Positions 1 to 6,033 are shown, numbered from the stretch's first letter. The stretch: DNA of 6,378 nucleotides from Bacteroidales bacterium (GCA_900767385.1 CAAFYY010000001.1:1-6378), one strand, 5' to 3'. Translations and numbers: made by a program. The notes: generated by a model from the sequence alone, not told the origin.

Positions 1-15
1 AACCATCATCTAACA

Positions 16-43
16 TATGCATGTATTTTAGCAATACTGCATA
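16..43. repeat. AT-rich inverted repeat (hairpin)
   Basis: TATGCA plus GTATT (16-27, with T22 bulged) can pair with AATAC plus TGCATA (33-43). This gives an 11-bp stem around a 5-nt loop. A T-rich stretch follows on the plus strand (48-64) but does not directly abut the stem, and the stem is GC-poor. It could be a weak terminator for a plus-strand gene left of the window, or it may have no role. The structure is seen in the sequence; the role is a guess. Confidence 0.35.
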
Positions 44-72
44 ATTATGTTTCTTTCTTTTTTGTATCGGCA

Positions 73-112
73 TAATAAAACCCCGAAAGTTTTTTGTCTA
101 ACTTTCGGGGTT
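73..112 (-). terminator. Rho-independent terminator of the rfbA-rfbC operon
   Basis: Positions 79-91 (AACCCCGAAAGTT) and 100-112 are perfect reverse complements, giving a 13-bp stem with an 8-nt loop. Read on the minus strand, the stem runs into TTTTATTATG, the U-rich tail expected of an intrinsic terminator. There is no T-tract on the plus-strand side, so it works toward lower coordinates. It begins 46 nt after the rfbC stop codon and closes the minus-strand operon. Confidence 0.88.
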
Positions 113-158
113 CATATCAATTCATTCTGGTGTCTTTTTTGTTATGTTACCTTTCCGT

Positions 159-707
159 TTAGAAAGGATTGTCAAATTCACAGAAGTCGGGCAACTGTAA
201 ATCCTTGGGCGAAAGGATGAAATGCTCTTGTGGAATAGGCCACTGGATATTCAGTGCCTTGCTGTCGAAGCGGATGCCGCCGTCAAAGTCAGGAGCGTAG
301 AGATTATCGCATTTGTAATTGAAGATGGCTGTCTCGCTCAAGACAACGAAACCATGTGCCATACCGCGAGGTAGGAGAAATTGTGTGTGATTCTCAGCAC
401 TTAGTTCCACCCCATACCATTGCCCGAAAGTAGGGGAACTGGTACGAAGATCAACGGCTACATCCCAAACCTTTCCAACCAACACCTGAACCAATTTGCT
501 CTGTGAGTGTTCGCCGCGTTGGAAATGCAATCCACGAAGTACACCGTAAGACGAACTCGAGATGTTGTCCTGTACGAATTGCTGAGTGATTCCTGCAGCC
601 TGATATCTCTCCTCGTTATACGACTCGAAGAAATAACCGCGAGAATCTGGAAAAACGCGAGGTTGAATGACTAATAGACCTTCGATAGGTGTTTTGATGA
701 TTTCCAT
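159..707 (-). CDS. rfbC: dTDP-4-dehydrorhamnose 3,5-epimerase (RfbC/RmlC)
   Basis: This cytoplasmic cupin enzyme catalyses the third step of dTDP-L-rhamnose synthesis, epimerising dTDP-4-keto-6-deoxyglucose at C3 and C5. The 182-aa length is normal for the family and the protein is complete. Visible signatures are FPDSRGYFFESY near the N-terminus (19-30), VLRGLHFQ with the catalytic-base His61, Lys71 in SKLVQV, VFDVAVDLR-like WDVAVDLR (81-88) followed by SPTFG, PRGMAHGF with His118, FNYKC with the probable catalytic Tyr131, and SPKD with Asp169, the likely partner of His61. Residue roles are transferred from known RmlC enzymes. The ATG start lies 7 nt after the rfbA stop, with no clear Shine-Dalgarno, so it is probably translated from the shared rfbA-rfbC mRNA. 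A terminator follows, so rfbD and rfbB are not in this unit. Confidence 0.96.
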   Translation of the reverse strand: MEIIKTPIEGLLVIQPRVFPDSRGYFFESYNEERYQAAGITQQFVQDNISSSSYGVLRGLHFQRGEHSQSKLVQVLVGKVWDVAVDLRTSSPTFGQWYGVELSAENHTQFLLPRGMAHGFVVLSETAIFNYKCDNLYAPDFDGGIRFDSKALNIQWPIPQEHFILSPKDLQLPDFCEFDNPF

Positions 708-714
708 AACACCA

Positions 715-1578
715 TTATTTTACGAGACTCAACAGATATTGTCCGTAGTTGGTTTTCTCCAGTTTCTTACCCAAAGCCTTCAGATCATCGTCAGAGATCC
801 AGCCATTACGCCAAGCAATCTCTTCAATGCAACTTACATAGAAACCCTGACGGTTTTGAACTGTAGCCACGAAGTTAGAAGCATCCAACAGTGAGTCGCA
901 GTTGCCGGTGTCCAACCAAGCAAAGCCGCGGTCGAACAATTCCACATGCAGTGTTCCTTCCTCAAGATACAAACGGTTCAAATCAGTAATCTCATACTCG
1001 CCGCGTGCTGATGGCTTCAGCGATTTTGCTTTTTCAACAACAGTGTTGTCGTAGAAATACAAACCAGGAACAGCATACTGACTCTTTGGGACAGCGGGTT
1101 TCTCTTCGATGGAGATAACCTTGCCTTCTTCGTCAAACTCCACAACGCCGTATGCTCTTGGATCTTTCACGGCATAACCGAAGATACATGCACCTTTCTC
1201 AATAGACGCTGCACGTTTCAACATCGCACCGAAACCCTGACCATAGAACATGTTATCGCCAAGAATCAGACACCCTTTCTCTCCATTCAAGAACTCTGCG
1301 CCCAAAACGAATGCTTGTGCCAAACCATTTGGCACTTCCTGAATCTTATAGCTGAATTTCATGCCTAATTCATGACCATCACCCAGCAACTCCTCAAACA
1401 TCGGAAGATCGCGAGGAGTAGAGATGATAAGCACTTCGCGGATACCAGCTTTCATCAAAGTAGAAAGCGGATAATAAATCATCGGCTTGTCATAGACTGG
1501 CATAATCTGCTTAGAGATTGCTTTTGAAAGAGGGTAGAGGCGTGTTGCACTGCCACCTGCGAGAATGATTCCTTTCAT
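715..1578 (-). CDS. rfbA: Glucose-1-phosphate thymidylyltransferase (RfbA/RmlA)
   Basis: This enzyme catalyses the first committed step of dTDP-sugar synthesis: glucose 1-phosphate plus dTTP gives dTDP-glucose and pyrophosphate, in the cytoplasm. The 287-aa length is typical. Motifs in order are the nucleotide-binding LAGGSATRLYP (6-16) with SKQ (22-24), the RmlA hallmark DKPMIYYPLSTLM (30-42), NGLAQAF (84-90), LGDN with the expected metal-binding Asp108, IEEKP with Lys160, GEYEITDLN (193-201) and AWLDTG with Asp223. The glycine-rich loop reads GGSATR where many homologues have GGSGTR. The start is fixed because MKGIILAGG is the canonical N-terminus. It is first gene of the rfbA-rfbC operon, read from a probable promoter at 1712-1746 through a leader of about 125 nt. 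It likely feeds O-antigen, capsule or other surface glycan synthesis. Confidence 0.97.
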   Translation of the reverse strand: MKGIILAGGSATRLYPLSKAISKQIMPVYDKPMIYYPLSTLMKAGIREVLIISTPRDLPMFEELLGDGHELGMKFSYKIQEVPNGLAQAFVLGAEFLNGEKGCLILGDNMFYGQGFGAMLKRAASIEKGACIFGYAVKDPRAYGVVEFDEEGKVISIEEKPAVPKSQYAVPGLYFYDNTVVEKAKSLKPSARGEYEITDLNRLYLEEGTLHVELFDRGFAWLDTGNCDSLLDASNFVATVQNRQGFYVSCIEEIAWRNGWISDDDLKALGKKLEKTNYGQYLLSLVK

Positions 1579-1600
1579 CTTATAGAAAATTTCTTGTCAT

Positions 1601-1637
1601 ACCAACGGGGAATGAATCCTGTTGTTCATTCGTTGGT
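1601..1637 (-). promoter_or_regulatory. Hairpin in the rfbA leader
   Basis: ACCAACG (1601-1607) pairs with CGTTGGT (1631-1637), and AATGAA (1611-1616) pairs with TTCATT (1625-1630). This gives a 13-bp stem with a GGG bulge (1608-1610) and an 8-nt loop. On the rfbA mRNA it would sit about 22 nt before the start codon. No strong U-tract follows, so a translational or stability role is more likely than termination. Segment 1632-1638 could instead pair with 1697-1703 near the predicted transcript start. The pairing is seen in the sequence; regulation is inference. Confidence 0.4.
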
Positions 1638-1711
1638 TGTTTATAATACGTTGAAACATCGTGTGTTATGTTGTTTTGGCGAAAAATAGCGAAACGAACC
1701 AACACAGTGCA

Positions 1712-1746
1712 CAAAGATAACTCTTTTTTCGTAATAAATAACCATT
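1712..1746 (-). promoter_or_regulatory. Probable promoter of rfbA-rfbC (Bacteroidota type)
   Basis: On the minus strand, TATCTTTG (1719 to 1712) matches the Bacteroidota -7 consensus TAnnTTTG exactly. The expected -33 TTTG/TTG about 20 nt upstream is poor: only ATGGTT-like sequence is present near 1740-1746. Transcription would begin near 1705-1708, leaving a leader of about 125 nt. The position upstream of rfbA supports the call. Confidence 0.55.
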
Positions 1747-1765
1747 GTGAAAGTCAGCAAGAAAG

Positions 1766-1796
1766 TTGGTAAACAGTATAAAAAAACGTACCTTTG
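1766..1796 (+). promoter_or_regulatory. Probable promoter of the glyS operon (Bacteroidota type)
   Basis: TACCTTTG (1789-1796) is an exact TAnnTTTG -7 element, and TTG (1766-1768) lies 20 nt upstream as the -33 element. That is the spacing known for Bacteroides primary-sigma promoters. Transcription should start around 1801-1804, about 77 nt before the glyS ATG. A second TAnnTTTG match, TAACTTTG (1803-1810), has no -33 partner at the right distance and is probably incidental. Confidence 0.72.
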
Positions 1797-1879
1797 CGTC
1801 GCTAACTTTGGCAAACTGTAGATAGTCTGCTGAAACGGCTCAAACAATAGAGAATAAGAACATTACAACATAGAACAAT

Positions 1880-3427
1880 ATGGCTTCACAGGAAGAAGTA
1901 TTCAAAAAAATGATTGCCCACTGCAAGGAATATGGCTTTGTCTTTCCTTCCAGTGAAATCTACGACGGCCTTGGTGCTGTCTATGACTATGGTCAAAACG
2001 GTGTTGAGTTGAAAAACAATATCAAGAGATATTGGTGGGAAGCCATGACCCGTTTGAACGAAAATGTCGTTGGTATCGACGCTGCAATCTTCATGCATCC
2101 AACCACTTGGAAAGCATCAGGTCACGTCGACGCATTCAACGATCCTTTGATTGATAACAAAGACTCTAAAAAACGCTACCGTGCTGACGTGCTCATCGAA
2201 GACCTCATGGCCAAATACGATGAGAAAATCAACAAAGAGTGCGACAAGGCTGCCAAGAAATTCGGCGACAGCTTCGATCGCGAGATGTTCTGTCAGACCA
2301 ACGTCCGCGTCAAGGAATATGTAGCAAAGCGTGAAGAGATTCACGAACGCTTTGCTAAAGCCATGAACGACAACGACCTCGCTGAGTTGAAACAAATTAT
2401 TGTTGACTACGAAGTAGTTTGTCCAATCAGCGGCACCAAAAACTGGACCGATGTTCGTCAGTTCAACCTTATGTTTGCAACAGACATGGGTAGCACAGCC
2501 GACGGCACTACAAAAATCTATCTCCGTCCAGAAACAGCTCAAGGCATCTTTGTCAACTTCCTCAACGTGCAGAAAACAGGCCGCATGAAAATCCCATTCG
2601 GCATCGCGCAGATTGGTAAAGCCTTCCGCAACGAAATCGTTGCCCGTCAGTTCATCTTCCGTATGCGCGAATTTGAGCAGATGGAGATGCAGTTCTTCGT
2701 TCGTCCTGGCGAAGAGATGAAGTGGTTTGAATACTGGAAACAATTCCGTCTCCGTTGGCATAAAGCCATGGGATTGGGTGATGAGAAATACCGTTTCCAC
2801 GATCACGACAAACTCGCTCACTATGCCAATGCAGCTACCGATATCGAGTTCCAACTCCCATTCGGCTTCAAAGAGATTGAAGGTATTCACTCTCGTACCG
2901 ACTTCGACCTCTCACAGCATGAGAAATTCTCTGGCAAGAACATCAAATACTTCGATCCAGAGTTGAATCAGAACTATGTTCCTTACGTTATCGAAACCTC
3001 TATCGGTCTCGACCGTACCTTCCTCTCCATCATGGCTTCAAGCTACTGCGAAGAGCAACTTGAAGGTGGCGATAGCCGTGTCGTTCTCCGCTTGCCTGCC
3101 GCTTTGGCTCCAGTGAAACTCTGCATCATGCCTTTGGTGAAGAAAGACGGTCTTCCAGAAATCGCACAAAAGATTTTCAACGACCTCAAACTTGACTTCA
3201 AATGCGCTTACGACGAGAAAGACTCCATCGGCAAACGCTATCGTCGTCAAGATGCAGTGGGCACACCATTCTGTATCACCATCGATCACGATACACTCAA
3301 TGACAACTGCGTCACACTCCGCAACCGCGACACTATGCAGCAGACACGCGTAGCTATCAGCGATTTGAAGAATATCGTTGCTGCCGAAGTCGATATGAAC
3401 GTCATGCTCCGCAAAGTTTTGGCATAA
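1880..3427 (+). CDS. glyS: Glycyl-tRNA synthetase, single-chain class II type
   Basis: GlyRS charges tRNA-Gly with glycine using ATP, in the cytoplasm. This is the homodimeric single-polypeptide type related to archaeal and eukaryotic enzymes, not the two-subunit GlyQ/GlyS type. The catalytic core starts with GLGAVYDYGQNGVELKN (30-46) and WKASGH (77-82). Residues about 95-175 form a charged helical insertion. YLRPETAQGIFVNF (214-227) follows, then class II motif 2 (FRNE 249-252, FRMREFEQME 260-269), IEGIHSRTDFDL (333-344) and motif 3 with GLDR (376-379). The C-terminal anticodon-binding domain (about 405-500) begins RLPAALAPVK and includes GKRYRRQDAVGTP. The 515-aa length fits Bacteroidales homologues. 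No T-box or Shine-Dalgarno is visible upstream. Two TAA codons in tandem end it (3425-3430). It is the promoter-proximal gene of a probable three-gene unit. Confidence 0.97.
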   Translation: MASQEEVFKKMIAHCKEYGFVFPSSEIYDGLGAVYDYGQNGVELKNNIKRYWWEAMTRLNENVVGIDAAIFMHPTTWKASGHVDAFNDPLIDNKDSKKRYRADVLIEDLMAKYDEKINKECDKAAKKFGDSFDREMFCQTNVRVKEYVAKREEIHERFAKAMNDNDLAELKQIIVDYEVVCPISGTKNWTDVRQFNLMFATDMGSTADGTTKIYLRPETAQGIFVNFLNVQKTGRMKIPFGIAQIGKAFRNEIVARQFIFRMREFEQMEMQFFVRPGEEMKWFEYWKQFRLRWHKAMGLGDEKYRFHDHDKLAHYANAATDIEFQLPFGFKEIEGIHSRTDFDLSQHEKFSGKNIKYFDPELNQNYVPYVIETSIGLDRTFLSIMASSYCEEQLEGGDSRVVLRLPAALAPVKLCIMPLVKKDGLPEIAQKIFNDLKLDFKCAYDEKDSIGKRYRRQDAVGTPFCITIDHDTLNDNCVTLRNRDTMQQTRVAISDLKNIVAAEVDMNVMLRKVLA

Positions 3428-3448
3428 TAAAACAAAGAACTACTGCTT

Positions 3449-4015
3449 ATGAAACAGCAATGGCGTCCAGGCACAATGATTTATCCGCTCCCTGCCATCC
3501 TAGTATCGTGCGGCAAATCACCGGAAGACTACAACGTGTTTACTGCCAGCTGGGTAGGTACCATCTGTAGCGATCCCGCTATGTGCTATGTCTCCATCCG
3601 TCCCGAACGTCACTCCTACGGCATCATCAAAGAGAATATGGAGTTTGTTCTCAACCTTACCAACGAGGATCTTGCGAAAGCCACCGACTGGTGCGGTGTG
3701 AAAAGCGGACGCGATTTCAACAAATTCCAAGAGATGCACCTCACACCGCAGAAAGGTGAGAAAGTCAGTGCGCCTATCATTATGGAATCGCCGCTTAGCA
3801 TTGAATGTCGTGTCAAGGAAATTGTGAAGTTGGGCAGTCACGACATGTTCATCGCAGAAGTTCTCAACGTGCAAGCCGACGAACGATATATTGACCCTGA
3901 AACTCAGGCTTTCGACCTCGCCAAGGCACGTCTCATAGCCTATTCCCACGGACACTACTACAAAATCGGCGAAGAAATCGGTCGTTTCGGTTGGACAGTT
4001 CGCAAGAAACATTAG
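3449..4015 (+). CDS. Flavin-reductase-like FMN-binding protein
   Basis: This 188-aa protein belongs to the flavin reductase-like/DIM6-NTAB superfamily of split-barrel FMN-binding proteins. Characteristic stretches are RPGTMIYPLPAILVSCG (6-22), YNVFTASWVGTICSDPAMCYVSIRPERHSY (28-57, the FMN-contacting region) and EFVLNLT (65-71). GVKSGRDFNKF (83-93), the barrel strand SPLSIECRVKEIV (114-126) and YSHGHYYKIGE (165-175) follow. There is no signal peptide or membrane segment, so it is cytoplasmic. Family members reduce flavins or act as partners or oxygen-sensitive flavoenzymes; the substrate here cannot be read from sequence. The ATG at 3449 is preferred over the one at 3476 because the conserved WxPGTM block lies between them. 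It begins 21 nt after the glyS stop and ends 53 nt before glyA, which implies co-transcription with glycine genes. Confidence 0.9.
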   Translation: MKQQWRPGTMIYPLPAILVSCGKSPEDYNVFTASWVGTICSDPAMCYVSIRPERHSYGIIKENMEFVLNLTNEDLAKATDWCGVKSGRDFNKFQEMHLTPQKGEKVSAPIIMESPLSIECRVKEIVKLGSHDMFIAEVLNVQADERYIDPETQAFDLAKARLIAYSHGHYYKIGEEIGRFGWTVRKKH

Positions 4016-4057
4016 GCAGTTCCAACACCCTTTCGAAAAACAAACAAATTATTATTA

Positions 4058-4071
4058 CATAAACGTTTATG
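4058..4071. promoter_or_regulatory. Perfect 14-bp palindrome over the glyA start codon
   Basis: CATAAACGTTTATG is its own reverse complement, and its last three bases are the glyA initiation codon (4069-4071). The AAACGTTT core with a central CG resembles operators of LacI-family regulators. The E. coli glyA repressor PurR uses such a core, but no PurR orthologue can be inferred here. It may be an operator, a small mRNA structure limiting initiation, or chance. Confidence 0.3.
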
Positions 4072-5349
4072 ACACAAGACACAGAAATCTTCTCATTGAT
4101 TGAGCAAGAAAGAAATCGTCAAATCAAAGGCATCGAATTGATCGCCTCTGAGAACTTCGTAAGCGAGCAAGTAATGCGCGCTATGGGTTCTGTAATGACC
4201 AACAAGTACGCTGAAGGTTATCCAGGCAAACGCTACTATGGCGGTTGCGGTGTTGTTGACCAAAGCGAACAATTGGCTATCGATCGTTTGAAAAAACTCT
4301 TCGGTGCTGAATGGGCTAACGTACAACCACACTCAGGTGCACAAGCTAACATGGCTGTGTTCTTCGCTTGCTTGAACGTAGGCGACAAGTTCCTCGGCCT
4401 CAACCTCTCACACGGTGGTCACCTCTCACACGGTTCACCAGTCAACATGTCAGGTATCAACTACGTTGCTCTTGAATATAGCGTAAAAGAAGAAGACGGT
4501 CGCGTTGACTACGATCAACTCGAACGCGTTGCCCGTGAGGAGCGTCCAAAACTCATCGTTGCTGGTGCTTCTGCTTACAGCCGCGAATGGGACTACGCAC
4601 GTATCCGCAAGGTTGCCGACGAAATCGGTGCCATCTTCATGGTCGACATGGCTCACCCTGCAGGTCTCATCGCAGCCGGTTTGCTTGAGAACCCTGTGAA
4701 ACACGCTCACATCGTTACTTCAACCACCCACAAAACACTCCGTGGCCCACGTGGCGGTATCATCATGATGGGTAAAGACTTCCCAAATCCATGGGGTAAG
4801 AAAACTCCTAAAGGTGAGGTTAAGATGATGTCAGCCCTCTTGGATTCAGCCGTATTCCCAGGCATCCAGGGCGGTCCACTCGAGCACGTCATCGCTGCTA
4901 AAGCTGTTGCTTTCGGCGAAGCTCTCCAACCAGAATTCCGTGAATATCAGATGCAGGTGAAGAAGAACGCTGCCGCTTTGGCTGCTGCATTCATCGCTAA
5001 AGGCTACAAAATCATCTCTGGTGGTACCGACAACCACTCCATGCTCCTCGACCTTCGCACCAAATTCCCAGAACTCACTGGTAAAGTTGCAGAGAAAGCA
5101 TTGGTTGCTGCCGACATCACAACCAACAAAAACATGGTACCATTCGACAGCCGCAGTCCATTCCAGACTTCAGGTCTCCGCTTCGGTACTCCTGCCATCA
5201 CCACCCGTGGTGTGAAGGAGGATATGATGCCAGTCATCGTTGACTTGATCGACCGCGTATTGTCAGCTCCAGAAGACGAGGCCGTTATCGCAGCTGTTCG
5301 TGCTGAAGTAAACGAAATGATGGTGAAATACCCATTGTTTGCTTGGTAA
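4069..5349 (+). CDS. glyA: Serine hydroxymethyltransferase
   Basis: GlyA is a cytoplasmic PLP enzyme that interconverts serine plus tetrahydrofolate with glycine plus 5,10-methylene-tetrahydrofolate, supplying glycine and one-carbon units. The 426-aa protein is complete and matches the length of Bacteroidales homologues. Visible motifs are IELIASENF (22-30) with Glu28, NKYAEGYPGKRYYGG (45-59), QPHSGAQAN (86-94), SHGGHLSHGSPVN (114-126), MVDMAHPAGL with Asp193 and His196 (191-200), and the PLP site TSTTHKTLRGPRGG with the Schiff-base Lys222. After these come the insertion PNPWGKKTPKGE (239-250), FPGIQGGPLEH (263-273), and GLRFGTPA with the substrate-carboxylate Arg371. Codon use is strongly biased, suggesting high expression. 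There is no clear Shine-Dalgarno and no recognisable separate promoter in the 53-nt gap before it, so it is probably read from the glyS promoter. A strong terminator follows. Confidence 0.98.
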   Translation: MTQDTEIFSLIEQERNRQIKGIELIASENFVSEQVMRAMGSVMTNKYAEGYPGKRYYGGCGVVDQSEQLAIDRLKKLFGAEWANVQPHSGAQANMAVFFACLNVGDKFLGLNLSHGGHLSHGSPVNMSGINYVALEYSVKEEDGRVDYDQLERVAREERPKLIVAGASAYSREWDYARIRKVADEIGAIFMVDMAHPAGLIAAGLLENPVKHAHIVTSTTHKTLRGPRGGIIMMGKDFPNPWGKKTPKGEVKMMSALLDSAVFPGIQGGPLEHVIAAKAVAFGEALQPEFREYQMQVKKNAAALAAAFIAKGYKIISGGTDNHSMLLDLRTKFPELTGKVAEKALVAADITTNKNMVPFDSRSPFQTSGLRFGTPAITTRGVKEDMMPVIVDLIDRVLSAPEDEAVIAAVRAEVNEMMVKYPLFAW

Positions 5350-5377
5350 TCCTACCATCCAACGGCAATCATATCGT

Positions 5378-5410
5378 GAGCCATCCTTTCAAAAGGGTGG
5401 CTCTTTTTTT
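5378..5410 (+). terminator. Rho-independent terminator after glyA
   Basis: GAGCCATCCTTT (5378-5389) pairs with AAAGGGTGGCTC (5392-5403). The stem has about 10-11 bp with one G-U pair and a tight CA-centred loop, and is followed directly by seven Ts (5404-5410). It lies 28 nt after the glyA stop and ends the plus-strand unit. Confidence 0.9.
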
Positions 5411-5422
5411 GAAAATTTTTCT

Positions 5423-5568
5423 ATCGCCTTATCGCCTTATCGCCTTAATAAAAATAGTTCCCGTTATCGTTCCCGTTCCCGTTAATAGCCCCATCTCCCC
5501 ATCGCCTTAATAAAAATAGTTCCCGTTATCGTTCCCGTTCCCGTTAATAGCCCCATCGCCTTATCGCC
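5423..5568. repeat. A-family repeat block, left copy (62-bp tandem repeat)
   Basis: The block opens with three tandem ATCGCCTT octamers (5423-5446). A 57-bp sequence at 5439-5495 recurs without a mismatch at 5501-5557, a tandem repeat of period 62. Each unit is an ATCGCCTT word, an A-rich linker AATAAAAATAG, then TTCCCG, TTATCG, TTCCCG, TTCCCG and TTAATAGCCCC. The only difference at the unit junctions is TCCCC versus GCCTT. It has no plausible coding frame. The same unit returns at 6136-6192 on the far side of the B repeats. Confidence 0.92.
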
Positions 5569-5638
5569 AATTCTCTCTGTGATCTCGGTAATTGTTTCTT
5601 TATCTCATTTCTCCCCATAAGGTCATCGTCCCTATTGA

Positions 5639-5826
5639 TTTTTAACGCGAATGACCGTAAACTAGCGTAGCGTAGTCGCGACCGATAGGGAGTCCCGAAG
5701 GGATGCGAAGCACAATTGATTATCGTTTCCACAGCGTAACAAGCAGAGTCTTAAAACGCAACAAAGATGATTATACAAATAATTAGCGGTTAATTATACG
5801 GTTAATTATACGTTGCGCCGCAGGCA
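5639..5826. repeat. B-family repeat, copy 1
   Basis: This is the first of two direct copies of a roughly 185-bp element. Blocks shared with copy 2 are 5639-5658 (20 bp identical), 5659-5677 (19 bp, AAACTAGCGTAGCGTAGTC), CCGAAGGGA (5695-5703), AAGCACAATT (5708-5717), GAGTCTTAAAA (5746-5756) and the 24-bp end 5803-5826 containing GTTGCGCCGCAGGCA. Copy 1 alone has a 17-nt insert bounded by AGTC repeats that includes the palindrome GTCGCGAC (5675-5682). Its ends pair weakly: ACCGTA (5654-5659) with TACGGT (5797-5802), and AACG (5644-5647) with CGTT (5811-5814). The 70 nt before it (5569-5638) hold nothing recognisable except CTCCCCATAA (5611-5620), which recurs at 6045-6054. Confidence 0.85.
5787..5810. 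repeat. 12-bp tandem repeat with hairpin inside B copy 1
   Basis: CGGTTAATTATA occurs twice without a gap (5787-5798 and 5799-5810). The first unit also forms a hairpin with the preceding sequence: ATAATTA (5779-5785) pairs with TAATTAT (5791-5797) around a 5-nt loop. Copy 2 has different AT-rich sequence at the equivalent place, so this is the variable part of the B element. Confidence 0.75.
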
Positions 5827-5849
5827 AAGAGTCTCCCGTTAGTTTCTTT

Positions 5850-6033
5850 TTTTTAACGCGAATGACCGTTGAATTATCCGCAAATTATCCGTAAACTAGC
5901 GTAGCGTAGTCTCCGAAGGGACACAAAGCACAATTAATGATTGATGTTTCCGCAGTACAACAAGAATGAGTCTTAAAATTTACGGATTAATTTGCGGTTA
6001 ATTTTCGCCTAATTATACGTTGCGCCGCAGGCA
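5850..6033. repeat. B-family repeat, copy 2
   Basis: This second direct copy starts 23 nt after copy 1 ends. It shares the blocks at 5850-5869, 5893-5911, 5913-5921, 5926-5935, 5968-5978 and 6010-6033. Relative to copy 1 it lacks the 17-nt AGTC-bounded insert. It gains about 23 nt after 5869, made of two near-identical ATTATCCG words, and carries complementary sequence on its right side. Shared ends with changed middles are what is expected of an old dispersed element or of repeat copies under structural constraint. No open frame of note spans it. Confidence 0.85.
5872..6003. repeat. Long inverted repeat (fold-back) inside B copy 2
   Basis: The left arm 5872-5895 is complementary to the right arm 5979-6003. 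There are 8 bp, a one-base bulge (T5987), 10 bp, one T-T mismatch (5877/5998) and 5 more bp, giving 23 bp around an 83-nt loop. The loop carries the conserved B blocks, including TAGCGTAGCGTAG and CCGAAGGGA. An RNA or single strand of this element would fold back strongly. The function is unknown. Confidence 0.8.

Noticed and set aside
1803..1810. Second TAnnTTTG match (TAACTTTG) before glyS.
   Set aside because: No TTG or TTTG lies 19-21 nt upstream, and it sits at the predicted transcription start of the better promoter.
1641..1847. Minus-strand frame of 68 codons with hydrophobic stretches in the rfbA-glyS intergenic region.
   Set aside because: It covers both predicted promoters and most of the AT-rich leader. 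Its start would be upstream of the rfbA promoter, and the hydrophobicity follows from AT-rich codons.
1803..1879. T-box or other riboswitch in the glyS leader.
   Set aside because: The leader is only about 77 nt, lacks a T-box consensus and terminator stem, and no known glycine riboswitch core is visible.
2117..2890. Open frame of 257 codons antisense to glyS.
   Set aside because: It lies wholly inside a confidently identified gene. Long antisense frames are common opposite strongly biased codon use, and its product shows no recognisable domain.
3518..4012. Open frame of 164 codons antisense to the flavin-reductase-like gene.
   Set aside because: It is a shadow of the conserved sense gene, has no promoter or start context of its own, and resembles no family I know.
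5544..5732. Minus-strand frame of 62 codons across the A/B junction.
   Set aside because: It runs from an A unit into B copy 1, its sequence is the translation of repeat words, and the equivalent frame is not kept in B copy 2. It is most likely a spurious frame.
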